In this document: in pieces, positions 44,043-54,200 of the stretch
Numbering within the stretch: the stretch's first letter is position 1
Layout: each line of letters opens with the position of its first letter
Assembly: GCF_009674725.1 (NCBI RefSeq)
Contig: NZ_WKKH01000002.1
Coordinates: 177,221 to 241,220, forward strand
DNA: 64,000 nt
Direction: 5' to 3'
Source of the DNA: Pedobacter petrophilus
GTDB taxonomy: Bacteria > Bacteroidota > Bacteroidia > Sphingobacteriales > Sphingobacteriaceae
Notes under the pieces: model-generated
The model's input: only the letters and a program-made list of their open reading frames with translations
Told to the model about the DNA's origin: nothing
Databases searched by the model: none
Translations under genes and position numbers: made by a program

Positions 44043-45374
44043 TTAAACAATCGTTCCGTATAAATCGAAGTCTTCTGCCCGGTCTATTTTAACTTTAACA
44101 AAACTTCCGTTTGCAGCATAACCGGTTGCAGCGTCAATTAAAACTTCATTATCTACTTCAGGAGAATCAAATTCAGTTCTTCCAACAAAGAAATCCCCTT
44201 CTTTTTTATCAACCAATACTTTAAACGTTTGGCCTACTTTCTCCTGATTGATATCGAAGGAAATCCCTTGTTGAATTTCCATAATGTCATCAACGCGTTG
44301 TTGTTTTACTTCTTCAGGCACATCATCAATAAGTGTATGTGCATGGGTTTTTTCTTCGTGAGAATAAGTAAAGCAACCCAAGCGATCAAATTTGGTATCA
44401 GCCACCCAGGCAGCCATTTCTTCAAAATCATGTTGTGTTTCGCCTGGATAACCACAAATTAAAGTGGTACGCATGGCAATATTGGGTACTTTATCTCTGA
44501 TCTGATTAACCAGGTCGATTGTTTTTTGCTTGGTGGTACCGCGGCGCATTGATTTCAGCATGTTATCTGTAATGTGCTGCAGCGGCATATCCAGGTATTT
44601 ACAAATGTTATCACGCTCATTCATGGCATCTAAAATTTCCATTGGGAAGCCAGAAGGGTAGGCGTATTGCAAGCGAATCCACTCAATACCTGGTACGTCA
44701 GAAATGCGGCGCATTAACTCATCTAACTTACGAACACCGTATAAATCTAATCCGTAATAGGTAAGATCCTGCGCAATTAAAATAAGTTCTTTAGTGCCGT
44801 TTTTAGCAAGAATTTTAGCCTCATTAACCAATTCTTCCATTGGTTTACTCATGTGCTTTCCGCGCATCAGCGGAATGGCGCAAAATGAGCATGGACGATT
44901 ACAGCCTTCTGCAATTTTAAAATATGCATAATGTGATGGCGTGGTAAGCAAACGTTCACCAATAAGTTCGTGTTTGTAATTTGCACCTAATTCGTGCAGG
45001 ATATTTTGTAAATCGTTTGTGCCGAAAAAGGCATCAACGTTGGTAATTTCTGATTCTAATTCTGGTTTGTAACGCTCAGATAAGCATCCCGTTACTACCA
45101 CTTTTCCAATTTTACCAGCTTCTTTCAATTCACTGAATTGCAGGATGGTATCAATTGATTCTTGTTTAGCATTGTCGATGAAACCACAGGTATTAATTAC
45201 CACGATATCATCTTTCCCCATCTTATCAGATTCGTGAACCACATTTAAATTGTTTCCACGCAACTGACCCATTAACACCTCCGAATCGTAGATATTTTTT
45301 GAGCAACCCAAAGTAATTACATTGATTTTAGGTTGTTTAACTGCTGTTTTATTTCTTGCTATTTTTGTATTCAT
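44043..45374 (-). CDS. rimO: Ribosomal protein S12 methylthiotransferase RimO
   Basis: 443 residues. A radical-SAM enzyme that adds a methylthio group to an aspartate of S12. The N-terminal UPF0004 domain has cysteines in VITLGCSKNIYDSEV, NTCGFIDNAK and VTGCLSERY. The radical-SAM Cx3Cx2C is in EGCNRPCSFCAIP. The C-terminal TRAM domain runs ~375-443. It completes the phylum's conserved rpmB-rpmG-DUF4295-ftsY-rimO order, but here a GxxExxY gene separates it from ftsY. Confidence 0.97.
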   Translation of the reverse strand: MNTKIARNKTAVKQPKINVITLGCSKNIYDSEVLMGQLRGNNLNVVHESDKMGKDDIVVINTCGFIDNAKQESIDTILQFSELKEAGKIGKVVVTGCLSERYKPELESEITNVDAFFGTNDLQNILHELGANYKHELIGERLLTTPSHYAYFKIAEGCNRPCSFCAIPLMRGKHMSKPMEELVNEAKILAKNGTKELILIAQDLTYYGLDLYGVRKLDELMRRISDVPGIEWIRLQYAYPSGFPMEILDAMNERDNICKYLDMPLQHITDNMLKSMRRGTTKQKTIDLVNQIRDKVPNIAMRTTLICGYPGETQHDFEEMAAWVADTKFDRLGCFTYSHEEKTHAHTLIDDVPEEVKQQRVDDIMEIQQGISFDINQEKVGQTFKVLVDKKEGDFFVGRTEFDSPEVDNEVLIDAATGYAANGSFVKVKIDRAEDFDLYGTIV

Positions 45375-45399
45375 ATTTATATGATTTCACCGATTATAC

Positions 45400-45936
45400 A
45401 TGATTCACAGATTAAGTGTTCATCACTATTGCCGATGATTTTCCACCAGTTTATACCTTTACATTGACAATCTTTTAACTTCGCAACTGGTGTTTCCGAA
45501 ATTAATTAATAAACCTGTTTTTATATTGCTGGCTTTTAGATAAGACAACAGCTGGCTTTGGAACAATTTCGGTTGAAAGCCAGTTACAGATTTCAATTCA
45601 ACGATGACTTTATCCTCTACCAAAAGATCACATCTAAATTTCCCTATCCTCACGTTTTGAAATATTACATCAAATTCTTTCTCGGCCTCAAATATTAAAC
45701 CAGCCTCTTTCAATTGTATTTTTAGGGCATTTGCGTAGATCTTTTCCAGAAATCCTGGTCCAAGCTGATTATGGACTTGGTAACAGCATCCGATTATTGT
45801 TGCAGTCAGGCTATCTTTTTGATCTTCAATCATATTTAAAGATATCAAAAATCTATCTTATCGCCCAGCCATCTTCAATCATTCAGAAATGTCAACTACC
45901 CAGATCGATGGAATCACTTAAAAATCTGTGTAATCA
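45400..45936. repeat. Inverted-repeat-flanked unit holding the GxxExxY gene
   Basis: Left flank ATGATTCACAGATT (45400-45413) and right flank AATCTGTGTAATCA (45923-45936) are inverted copies, differing by one inserted or deleted base. Similar TGATTnCACnGATT words surround them (45381-45395; also 12739-12753). The flanks bracket exactly the extra gene found between ftsY and rimO. Confidence 0.5.
45459..45848 (-). CDS. GxxExxY family protein
   Basis: 129 residues (124 from the second Met at 45833). The name-giving motif is visible in QLGPGFLEKIYANAL. The family's second half shows a nuclease-like pattern FRCDLLVEDKVIVELKSV (Asp then Glu-x-Lys) and FQSQLLSYLKASNIKTGLLINFG, reminiscent of PD-(D/E)XK enzymes. 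The function is unknown; the gene family is often multi-copy and patchily distributed. It is wedged between ftsY and rimO and flanked by short inverted repeats, which suggests mobility. An antisense ORF across it is not a gene. Confidence 0.92.
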   Translation of the reverse strand: MISLNMIEDQKDSLTATIIGCCYQVHNQLGPGFLEKIYANALKIQLKEAGLIFEAEKEFDVIFQNVRIGKFRCDLLVEDKVIVELKSVTGFQPKLFQSQLLSYLKASNIKTGLLINFGNTSCEVKRLSM

Positions 45937-45948
45937 ACTGCTTGCACG

Positions 45949-46911
45949 TTACTTAAACAAACTATTCACAAATTCTTTTTTATCGAACAGCTGCAAATCG
46001 CCTATTTTTTCTCCTACACCAATATATTTAACAGGTATTTTAAACTGATCTGAAATCCCGATCACAACTCCACCTTTAGCTGTTCCATCTAGTTTAGTAA
46101 TGGCTAATGCATTCACATCAGTAGCTTCAGTAAACTGTTTACATTGTTCAAAAGCATTCTGACCAGTTGAAGCGTCTAAAACCAATAAAATTTCATGCGG
46201 TGCATTGGGTATAACCTTTTGCATCACCTGCTTAATTTTGCCAAGCTCGTTCATCAAGCCAACTTTGTTATGCAACCGGCCAGCGGTATCAATAATCACC
46301 ACATCTTCACCAGCGGCTACAGCAGATTGTAAAGTATCGAAAGCAACAGAAGCCGGATCTGAACCCATCGCCTGCGCAACCACCCTAACGCCCACGCGTT
46401 CACCCCAAAGTTTGATCTGTTCTACCGCAGCAGCCCTGAAAGTATCTGCAGCACCTAACACTACTTTCAGTCCTGATTCTTTTAACTTATGGGCCAGTTT
46501 ACCAATGGTGGTAGTTTTACCAACTCCATTAACCCCAACTACCATAATGACGTAAGGTTTATGGTCGCCATATTCGAACTGACGGAAATCGTTGCTGTTA
46601 TTTTCTGCCAGTAGAAATTGAATTTCATCGCGTAAAATGTAATTCAGTTCAGATGTGTTAAGGTATTTATCTTTCGATACGCGTTCTTCAATCCGTTTAA
46701 TAATTTTTAATGTGGTGCTTACACCAACATCAGAAGTAACCAAAACCTCTTCCAGGTTATCCAGTACCTCATCATCAACAGAAGATTTACCTGCAACAGC
46801 TTTGGTTATCTTATTGAAAAAACCATCTTTTGTTTTTTCTAAGCCTTTATCCAGTGCTTCCTGCGCTTCAGGTGCAGTTTCTTTCTTTTTGAAAAAATCG
46901 AATAAACCCAT
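45949..46911 (-). CDS. ftsY: Signal recognition particle receptor FtsY
   Basis: 320 residues: a short charged N-terminal region, then the NG GTPase domain. G motifs: VVGVNGVGKTTTIGKLAHKL (P-loop), AADTFRAAAVEQIKLW, IIDTAGRLHNKVGLM and ITKLDGTAKGGVV. It receives SRP-bound nascent chains at the membrane and delivers them to SecYEG. The long acidic A domain of E. coli FtsY is reduced to ~25 residues, normal for this phylum. It follows DUF4295 with a weak hairpin between. Confidence 0.97.
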   Translation of the reverse strand: MGLFDFFKKKETAPEAQEALDKGLEKTKDGFFNKITKAVAGKSSVDDEVLDNLEEVLVTSDVGVSTTLKIIKRIEERVSKDKYLNTSELNYILRDEIQFLLAENNSNDFRQFEYGDHKPYVIMVVGVNGVGKTTTIGKLAHKLKESGLKVVLGAADTFRAAAVEQIKLWGERVGVRVVAQAMGSDPASVAFDTLQSAVAAGEDVVIIDTAGRLHNKVGLMNELGKIKQVMQKVIPNAPHEILLVLDASTGQNAFEQCKQFTEATDVNALAITKLDGTAKGGVVIGISDQFKIPVKYIGVGEKIGDLQLFDKKEFVNSLFK

Positions 46912-46930
46912 ATCTAAATTTATATAACGA

Positions 46931-46965
46931 AAAAAAGCCCTTCCGGTTAAAACGGAACGGCCTTT
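46931..46965 (-). terminator. Attenuator or terminator between DUF4295 gene and ftsY
   Basis: On the minus strand AAAGGCCGTTCCG / CGGAAGGGCTTT (one bulge) is followed by T-rich sequence. It is likely a partial terminator within the ribosomal-protein/ftsY cluster, lowering ftsY relative to L28/L33. Confidence 0.65.
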
Positions 46966-46993
46966 AATATTTTAAATATTAAAAATATTAATC

Positions 46994-47149
46994 TTATTTA
47001 GATGCAATAGCATCTTTTACGTGGTCGTTATGTACGATAAGTTCTTTGAATGAATAAGCACCGGTTTTTGGTGATTTAATCATTGTAATTACTTTCGAAT
47101 ATTCTTTACCACTACCTGTTTTAAGGGTCGCAACTACTTTCTTTGCCAT
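46994..47149 (-). CDS. DUF4295 family small protein
   Basis: 51 residues, MAKKVVATLKTGSGKEYSKV at the start and AYSFKELIVHNDHVKDAIASK at the end. It matches DUF4295, a tiny basic family found right after rpmG in Bacteroidota. The location beside L28 and L33 suggests a ribosome-associated protein. ATG complement at 47147-47149 and TAA complement at 46994-46996. Too short for default ORF limits. Confidence 0.93.
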   Translation of the reverse strand: MAKKVVATLKTGSGKEYSKVITMIKSPKTGAYSFKELIVHNDHVKDAIASK

Positions 47150-47231
47150 GTTCTTATGTTTTTAATGATTGAGTTAGAGAATGTTGGAAGGATTGAAATT
47201 AATTCAACCTTTCGGTCAATCTATCATTCAA

Positions 47232-47414
47232 CTATTTAATTTCTTTATGTACGGTTACTTTTCTCAACACTGGATTGAATTTTTTCAATTCTAAACGCTC
47301 TGTTGTGTTTTTACGGTTCTTGGTAGAAATATATCTAGACATACCTGGCATGCCACTTTCTTTATGTTCAGTACATTCTAAAATAACCTGAACTCTGTTA
47401 CCTTTTTTTGCCAT
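47232..47414 (-). CDS. rpmG: 50S ribosomal protein L33
   Basis: 60 residues: [20 protein letters not shown], then [32 protein letters not shown], the full L33 pattern. Only one cysteine (ECTEH) is present, so the zinc-binding CxxC pairs of the C+ form are absent. It lies between rpmB and the DUF4295 gene. Confidence 0.97.
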   Translation of the reverse strand: MAKKGNRVQVILECTEHKESGMPGMSRYISTKNRKNTTERLELKKFNPVLRKVTVHKEIK

Positions 47415-47457
47415 TATAATATAAATTTAAACTGTTAATCTCAACAGTTAATGTTTT

Positions 47458-47691
47458 TTACAAAAATCCTTTTTTAACGAAACGGTTGATGGCTTCGCTG
47501 ATACCCACTTTATTAATGGTTTTAATCGCTGAAGTCGAAACTTTCAACGTAATCCAACGGTTTTCTTCAGGAATATAAAATTTCTGAAGTTGAAGGTTCG
47601 GGTAAAATTTGCGTTTGGTTTTAACGTTTGAGTGAGAAACGTTGTTACCTACCATTGCTTTTTTTCCTGTTAAATCACAAACTCTTGACAT
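47458..47691 (-). CDS. rpmB: 50S ribosomal protein L28
   Basis: 77 residues: [41 protein letters not shown] and a C-terminal [22 protein letters not shown], the standard L28 sequence. First gene of the cluster rpmB-rpmG-DUF4295-ftsY. The 213-base gap upstream (47692-47904) to the divergent acs gene should hold both promoters, but I see no exact TAnnTTTG box in it. Confidence 0.97.
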   Translation of the reverse strand: MSRVCDLTGKKAMVGNNVSHSNVKTKRKFYPNLQLQKFYIPEENRWITLKVSTSAIKTINKVGISEAINRFVKKGFL

Positions 47692-47904
47692 GACTTGTAA
47701 ATATAGTTGTTAATATCGTCCGCTTAATTTTTTTAAGAGTGTGCAAATATCTGAATAATAAATGAAAAGAGCAAGAGCACCGCTAAATATTTTCATATAT
47801 TTTTTAATTACTCCGGCAGATTGATTTTAATCTCGTTTGAATATTTCTCCTTATCATTATTTAATTAAATTAGCCGATACTAATCCAAAACATATAATCG
47901 AGCG

Positions 47905-49803
47905 ATGCAAATTACATCTTTTAAGCAATACGAAGAAGATTTTAAGAAAAGCGTAGAAAATCCCGAGCAATTCTGGGGTGAAGTTGCGCAGAATTTTCAA
48001 TGGCGAAAACCCTGGTATAAAGTATTATCGTGGGATTTCAAAGAACCCAATATCAAATGGTTTGAAGGTGCAAAACTTAATATTACCGAAAATTGTCTTG
48101 ATCGTCACCTCGAAAAAAATGGCGATAAACCAGCCATTATCTGGGAACCCAATAGCCATGAAGAGGAAAGTGTAACCCTAACTTATAAGATGTTGCACGA
48201 ACGGGTTTGCCGCTTTGCCAACGTTTTAAAACGCAATGGGGCAAAAAAGGGCGACCGGATTTGTATTTATATGCCTATGGTTCCGGAGCTTGCAATTGCC
48301 GTTTTGGCCTGTGCAAGAATAGGTGCCGTGCACTCTGTAATTTTTGGTGGTTTCTCTGCTAAATCTATTGCAGATCGCATCAACGATTCCCAATGTAAGT
48401 TAGTCATCACTGCAGATGGCGCCTACCGTGGAAGTAAACAAATACCGTTAAAAGATGTAATAGATGATGCCTTAATCGGATGCCCTACCGTAGAGAAGTG
48501 TATCGTGTTAACCCATGTGCGTACGCCGGTTTCCATGCTAAAAGGGCGTGATGTTTGGTGGGAAGATGAAGTTAAACACGTAAATGATATTTGTGAAGCC
48601 GAAGAGATGGATGCAGAAGATATGCTTTTCATTCTCTATACTTCAGGCTCAACCGGAAAGCCGAAAGGTGTAGTTCACACTTGTGGCGGCTATATGGTTT
48701 ACGCAGGTTACACGTTTACCAATGTATTTAACTATCAACCCGGCGAAGTTTATTTTTGTACTGCAGATATTGGCTGGATTACAGGCCACTCCTACATTGT
48801 TTACGGTCCGCTTTCTCAGGGTGCTACCTCTGTATTGTTCGAGGGCATTCCTACTTACCCAACGCCGTCACGTTTTTGGGATATTATAGAAAAGCATAAA
48901 ATAAATACTTTATATACCGCACCTACAGCTATTCGCTCTTTGATGAGTTATGGTGAGGGGCCATTGGAGGGGAAAGATCTAAGCAGTATTCGTGTTTTAG
49001 GGTCGGTAGGAGAGCCCATCAACGAAGAGGCCTGGCATTGGTTTGATGAGAAGATTGGTCATGGTAAAGCGCCAATTGTAGACACCTGGTGGCAGACGGA
49101 AACCGGGGGGATTATGATTTCGCCGATAGCAACCGTTACGCCGACTAAACCTAGTTTCGCTACTTTACCTTTACCCGGAATTCAGCCTATTCTGGTTGAT
49201 GAGAACGGAAAAGAGATTCTGGGCAATGATGTAATGGGGAATCTTTGTATTAAATTTCCCTGGCCAGGCATGTTAAGAACAACTTATGGCGACCATGAAC
49301 GTTGCAAGCAAACTTATTTCTCTACTTACCCGGATCTTTATTTTACCGGAGACGGATGTTTGCGCGATCAGGATGGTTATTACAGGATTACTGGCCGGGT
49401 AGATGATGTTTTAAATGTATCAGGCCATAGAATTGGCACCGCTGAAGTAGAAAATGCCATTAACATGCATGCAGGTGTAGTAGAAAGCGCAGTGGTGGGT
49501 TATCCGCATGATGTGAAAGGGCAGGGGATTTATGCTTTTGTGATCAATCCGGAAATGCATGGTGAAGCAGAGCTAACTAAAAAAGATATCCTGCAAACCG
49601 TTACCAGGGTGATTGGCGCTATTGCAAAGCCAGATAAAATATTATTTGTTTCCGGATTACCTAAAACGCGATCTGGTAAAATTATGCGGAGAATTTTAAG
49701 GAAAATTGCTGAGGGCGATACCGCTAATTTAGGCGACACGTCTACCTTACTTGATCCAAATGTGGTAGAAGAAATAATTGAAGCAGCGAAGGCGCTGAAA
49801 TAA
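47905..49803 (+). CDS. acs: Acetyl-CoA synthetase
   Basis: 632 residues, ANL superfamily. Adenylates acetate and transfers the acetyl group to CoA. AMP-binding P-loop ILYTSGSTGKPKGVVHT, adenine-site VDTWWQTETGGIMI, hinge-region YYRITGRVDDVLNVSGHRIG, and the C-terminal Lys of GLPKTRSGKIMRRILRKI that is the known site of acetylation control in the family. The N-terminal ACAS domain (NPEQFWGEVAQNFQWRKPW) is complete. Single gene with a strong terminator. Confidence 0.97.
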   Translation: MQITSFKQYEEDFKKSVENPEQFWGEVAQNFQWRKPWYKVLSWDFKEPNIKWFEGAKLNITENCLDRHLEKNGDKPAIIWEPNSHEEESVTLTYKMLHERVCRFANVLKRNGAKKGDRICIYMPMVPELAIAVLACARIGAVHSVIFGGFSAKSIADRINDSQCKLVITADGAYRGSKQIPLKDVIDDALIGCPTVEKCIVLTHVRTPVSMLKGRDVWWEDEVKHVNDICEAEEMDAEDMLFILYTSGSTGKPKGVVHTCGGYMVYAGYTFTNVFNYQPGEVYFCTADIGWITGHSYIVYGPLSQGATSVLFEGIPTYPTPSRFWDIIEKHKINTLYTAPTAIRSLMSYGEGPLEGKDLSSIRVLGSVGEPINEEAWHWFDEKIGHGKAPIVDTWWQTETGGIMISPIATVTPTKPSFATLPLPGIQPILVDENGKEILGNDVMGNLCIKFPWPGMLRTTYGDHERCKQTYFSTYPDLYFTGDGCLRDQDGYYRITGRVDDVLNVSGHRIGTAEVENAINMHAGVVESAVVGYPHDVKGQGIYAFVINPEMHGEAELTKKDILQTVTRVIGAIAKPDKILFVSGLPKTRSGKIMRRILRKIAEGDTANLGDTSTLLDPNVVEEIIEAAKALK

Positions 49804-49820
49804 TTAAAATATCAGTTAAA

Positions 49821-49854
49821 CAAGAAATGCTCCCGACTTCAGGAGCATTTCTTG
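49821..49854. terminator. Bidirectional terminator between acs and susD
   Basis: A perfect 13-bp stem CAAGAAATGCTCC (49821-49833) / GGAGCATTTCTTG (49842-49854) has an 8-base loop and short T/A runs. It serves the convergent acs and SusD genes. Confidence 0.85.
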
Positions 49855-49870
49855 TTTTAAAAGATTAGGG

Positions 49871-51250
49871 TTAGTATCCCGGGTTTTGAACTAACTTTGT
49901 GTTTGCATCCATTTCCCTTTGAGGAATAGGAAAAACCAATCTGTTAGAATTCCAGGCTAAATTACCAATATTGGTTTGGGTTCTCTTCGCATCGTTTAAA
50001 GCGAATCCTTCAAATGCAAATTCCAGTTTTCTTTCATTGAGGATGTTTGCTAAGGTAGCTGTAGTGGTCGTTAATCCTGCCCTTTCCCTAACTGCAGCCA
50101 AATCCTGCAAAGGTGTTTGGCCGCCTACTGGCGCAGCCGGTGATAAACGAACATTGCTTTCTGCCCTAATTAAATACATTTCTGCCAATCTAATTACAGG
50201 AACATTTCCATACTGGTTTCCAAATTTAGCAGTGAAAATATCGCCATCGTCATAAAAGGCATTAATACGATCATCATCTGCACTATAGGTAGCATCGATC
50301 CAATCTTGTGAAATTACGGCATCTCCACGTCCACCAAATGTTGAAGAGCCATAAAATTCGTTAAAACCATTAAAACCAGTTAATGTCGTCACCTGCATGG
50401 CGAAAACATCTTCTGTAGAATTTTCCCCTGGTTTTGCTGGTTTACCACTTTCCGGCATTTGTGGGAAAGCATCCAGATAGGTAGGTGTTAAACGATAGTT
50501 TCCTGATGTAATTACCCTGTTTGCCGCTGCTGCTGCCGCGCTGTAATTGCTCATTTGTAGGTACAACCGGGCTAACATGCCTGCTGCAGCAGATTTAGTG
50601 GCGAAGAAACCATTCGTTGCCGGGAGTTTAGCTTCCGCATCGGTTAAGTCGGCAATTGCCTGATTATATACTGCAGATACTGTTGCTCTACTTACATAGC
50701 TTGATTCATTTACTAAACTTGTTGGTGTTAACACTATTGGCACTCCTAAATTTGTTGTTGGTGAGCCATCATTATAGGCTTTTCCGAATATCCGAACCAA
50801 TTCAAAGTAGGCAGCTCCTCTAATAAATTTGGCTTCTCCTTCAACCCTGGTTTTTTTGGCTGCGTCTACTTTATCTATCGCCGCAATTACATTATTGGCA
50901 TCATTAATTGCAGTATAACCTGAAGCCCAAACATTATCAACAAAGGTGTTTGTTTTAAGTAGTGATTTGTTAATGGCTTGGGTTAATTCTTCATAAGTTC
51001 CAAACCATTCAATGGCATCGGTATTTGCCAGGAAATCGGTAATTAAAAACGGACGGCCGCCAAAGAAATTACGGCTACCGAGATCTGAGTACGCGCCAAC
51101 TAAAGCACCTTCTACATCTTTAGAGGTACGTAAAGCATTACTTTGTTCAATGGTATCAACAGGATCTATATCGAGGGCTTTTTTGCACGATGATAAAGCT
51201 ATTAATAGCAGGCAAGCGAATATGAGGTTATTTATATATGTTTTTTTCAT
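49871..51250 (-). CDS. RagB/SusD family nutrient-binding outer-membrane lipoprotein
   Basis: 459 residues. A lipoprotein signal (IFACLLLIALSSC, then KKALDIDPVDTIEQ) is followed by the SusD tetratricopeptide-like helical fold. Typical SusD segments are EGEAKFIRGAAYFELVRIFG (read near residue 145), AGMLARLYLQMSNYSAAA, VIRLAEMYLIRAESNVRL and NERKLEFAFEGFALND. It binds glycan at the cell surface as lid of the SusC channel. The start at 51250 was chosen over an in-frame codon at 51277. It is 16 bases downstream of the SusC gene. Confidence 0.96.
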   Translation of the reverse strand: MKKTYINNLIFACLLLIALSSCKKALDIDPVDTIEQSNALRTSKDVEGALVGAYSDLGSRNFFGGRPFLITDFLANTDAIEWFGTYEELTQAINKSLLKTNTFVDNVWASGYTAINDANNVIAAIDKVDAAKKTRVEGEAKFIRGAAYFELVRIFGKAYNDGSPTTNLGVPIVLTPTSLVNESSYVSRATVSAVYNQAIADLTDAEAKLPATNGFFATKSAAAGMLARLYLQMSNYSAAAAAANRVITSGNYRLTPTYLDAFPQMPESGKPAKPGENSTEDVFAMQVTTLTGFNGFNEFYGSSTFGGRGDAVISQDWIDATYSADDDRINAFYDDGDIFTAKFGNQYGNVPVIRLAEMYLIRAESNVRLSPAAPVGGQTPLQDLAAVRERAGLTTTTATLANILNERKLEFAFEGFALNDAKRTQTNIGNLAWNSNRLVFPIPQREMDANTKLVQNPGY

Positions 51251-51266
51251 TTCGATTCTATTTAAA

Positions 51267-54200
51267 TTACAAGCCAATGTTTAGACCAATTGAAATCACC
51301 CGTGGTTGGGGCGCAGAGTAAAAATCTACACCCTGATTAATGTTTGATGATTGATAATCTGCATTTACTTCCGGATCCCATCCTTTATAACCTGTAATGG
51401 TAGCTAAATTTTGGGCTGTTGCATATAAGCGCAATTTACTGAGTTTGATTTTAGATAATACTGATGTAGGGAAAGTATAGCCGAGGGTTAGAGTTTTTAG
51501 TCGGATGTAGTTTCCATCTGATAGGTACCTGGTAGAGTTTCCAATACCATTACCCGCAAATAAGCGTGGTTCCGGTACAATTGTAACATCTCCGGGCTTA
51601 TCCCAATAATCCATTTGATCAGCAGTTTGATTATCATAACCATTTGAGGCATTAGCACTCATGTACTGACCGCCGGCATTGAAAATCTTATTTCCGGATA
51701 CCCCTTGAAAAAATACGCCTAAGTCGAAATTTTTATATGAAAAAGTGTTATTCAAGCCAAAAGTATACTTTGGGTTAGGATTGCCTGCAAATATTCGTTG
51801 AGCTTCATTGATATTTGTAGTAGTAGATCGATCTAAATTACCGGCAGCATCTGTTGAGTTTCGGTAGTAAAGTGCATCTCCGTTTGCCGGGTCCACGCCT
51901 GCATATTCTGGTAAATAAAATACACCGATCGGCTGACCTGCAACAGCTGCATTAATCTCATTAGTATTTAGAACCTGGCCGCCCAGATCAGTAATTTTAT
52001 TGTTATTGATTGCACCCGTTATTGCGGTAGACCATTTAAAAGCACCAATAAGGTTTTCGGTGTTGATACCCAATTCAAATCCCGTATTTTTTAATGAACC
52101 TAAATTTTGGGTTTTGGTAGAAAACCCTGTAGTTTGTGGTACGGGTACATCTAATAATAAATCTGTTGTATTTTTCTGATAGAAATCAAAAACACCAGTA
52201 ATCCGGTTTTTGAAAATACCGAAATCAATGCCAATGTCAAGTTGTTTGGTTTTTTCCCAGGTCAAATCCGGATTAGCAATTCTGGAGGGGATTTGTCCGG
52301 GCAGGCCACCGTATGCACCTGTTCCGCTAAATAAGCCACGTGCTGAATAGTTTCCAATTTCCGCATTACCCGTTAAACCGTAGCTGGCCCTTAGTTTTAA
52401 TAAGCTAATGCTTTCGCTTTGTTTTAAGAAATCTTCTTCAGAAGCTATCCAGGCAACTGATCCTGCAGGGAAATAACCGTACTTCTGGTTGGCTCCAAAA
52501 CGAGATGATCCATCTGCTCTAACGCTGAAACCAACTAAATAACGATCATTGTACTTATAATTCGCTCTAAAAAAGTAAGATAAAAAGCTAAAAGCGCTTT
52601 CGTTACTGGTTGCTATTACCTTTGTAGCAGCAGACCCTAATTTTATATAAGAATCACTAGGAAAATCCTGTCCTTCGATGGTACTATATTTAGTAGTAGA
52701 TTTTTGATAACTTGTACCTAAAATAACATCAAAAGCACTTTTTCCTGTCGTCTTATTGTAGCTTAAAAAATTATTGGTGTTTGTATTAATAACGAAGGTT
52801 GAAATATTCTGACCATCTCCATTTGATGTTCCTGTATTTCTAAAAGTTAATGAACCATAATAGCTCTCTTCGTTTTGATTTAAGTTATCTACGGAGAAAT
52901 CAGTGCTGAATTTTAAACCTTTAGCCAGATTGATATTTGCGAAAGCCTTACCAATGGTCCTGTAAACGGTTGCTTTGTAAAAAGCATTGTCAATACTGAT
53001 AAAAGGGTTATAATACACAGGGTAGTTAGAAGCTGCCCCTGGCAAAGTTCCACTGATTAATCCTGATCTTGGATCAATAAAAGGCGTAATAGGTGATAAT
53101 GCTACCGATTGTAGCGGGCTTGAGAAAGCGTTATCATTTGATAAACGATTGTTAATACTGTTGGAGAAATTAAGGTTTACGCCTACTTCCAGGAAATCAG
53201 TTACCTTATTGGTGAGGTTTAATCTTCCGCTATAGCGTTTATAGCTATTTCCAATAATAATTCCTTTTTGATCCAGCGCCTGACCACCAATATAGAATTT
53301 TGTTTTGTCGTTACCTCCCGTTAAATTCAGGTCGTATTGTTGCGTAGCAGGATTATCCTGAAAAGATGCCGCCTCCCAATTGGAATTAACTTTATAAGTT
53401 TGATAATCATTATTACCAGCTGAATAGCGGTTTAAACGTGCTTCGATAGTCGTGCTATAATCGTCTAATGCTTCTTGTAAGGTTGCATAATCTCCATTTA
53501 AAAAATCTTGATTTGCAGCGCCTTGCCCCGCCCGTCTTTCAATTTGAACGTATTGTTCTGCTGTTAAAAAATCTCTGTGATTAGATGGCGTGCTAATCCC
53601 TCCAAGTGCATTAAACTGGATAAGTGTTTTTCCGGCCTTTCCTTGTTTTGTTGTGATTAAGACTACACCATTGGATGCCCTAGCGCCGTAAATAGCCGAT
53701 GCAGATGCATCTTTTAATACTTCGATAGATTCAATATCATTGGTGTTTAAATCTGCTAAAGCGCTGGTGGGTGCCGTGGTGCTGGAAAAATCTCCAGATG
53801 TTATTGGAATTCCATCTACGATATATAGTGGCTCACTGCCTGCAGTTACCGAGGCCGCTCCACGAACCCGAACGGTAATCCCCTGACCTAGCTTTCCGTT
53901 TTGAGCAGCAATTTGAACACCTGCAGCCTTACCCTGCAAAGCCTGTTCAAAACTTGTAACAGGTAGATTTTCCAGGTCTTTCGATTTTACCGAAGCGACT
54001 GAGCCTGTTACGTCTCGTTTATTCTGCGTACCGTAACCCACCACTACCACATCAGATAAGGTGGTATTTTCTTCTTTAAGATCAGCATTGATGGAAGTGC
54101 CGGTAATCAGGATTTCTAAAGTGGTGTAACCGACGAAGCTAAAAACGAGGGTTTTCGCATCATTCGGAACGTTAAGTTTGTAATTGCCGGCTGCATCGCT

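Noticed and set aside
45731..46048. 105-residue plus-strand frame overlapping GxxExxY and ftsY
   Set aside because: It is antisense to two well-supported genes across their junction and has no recognisable protein features.
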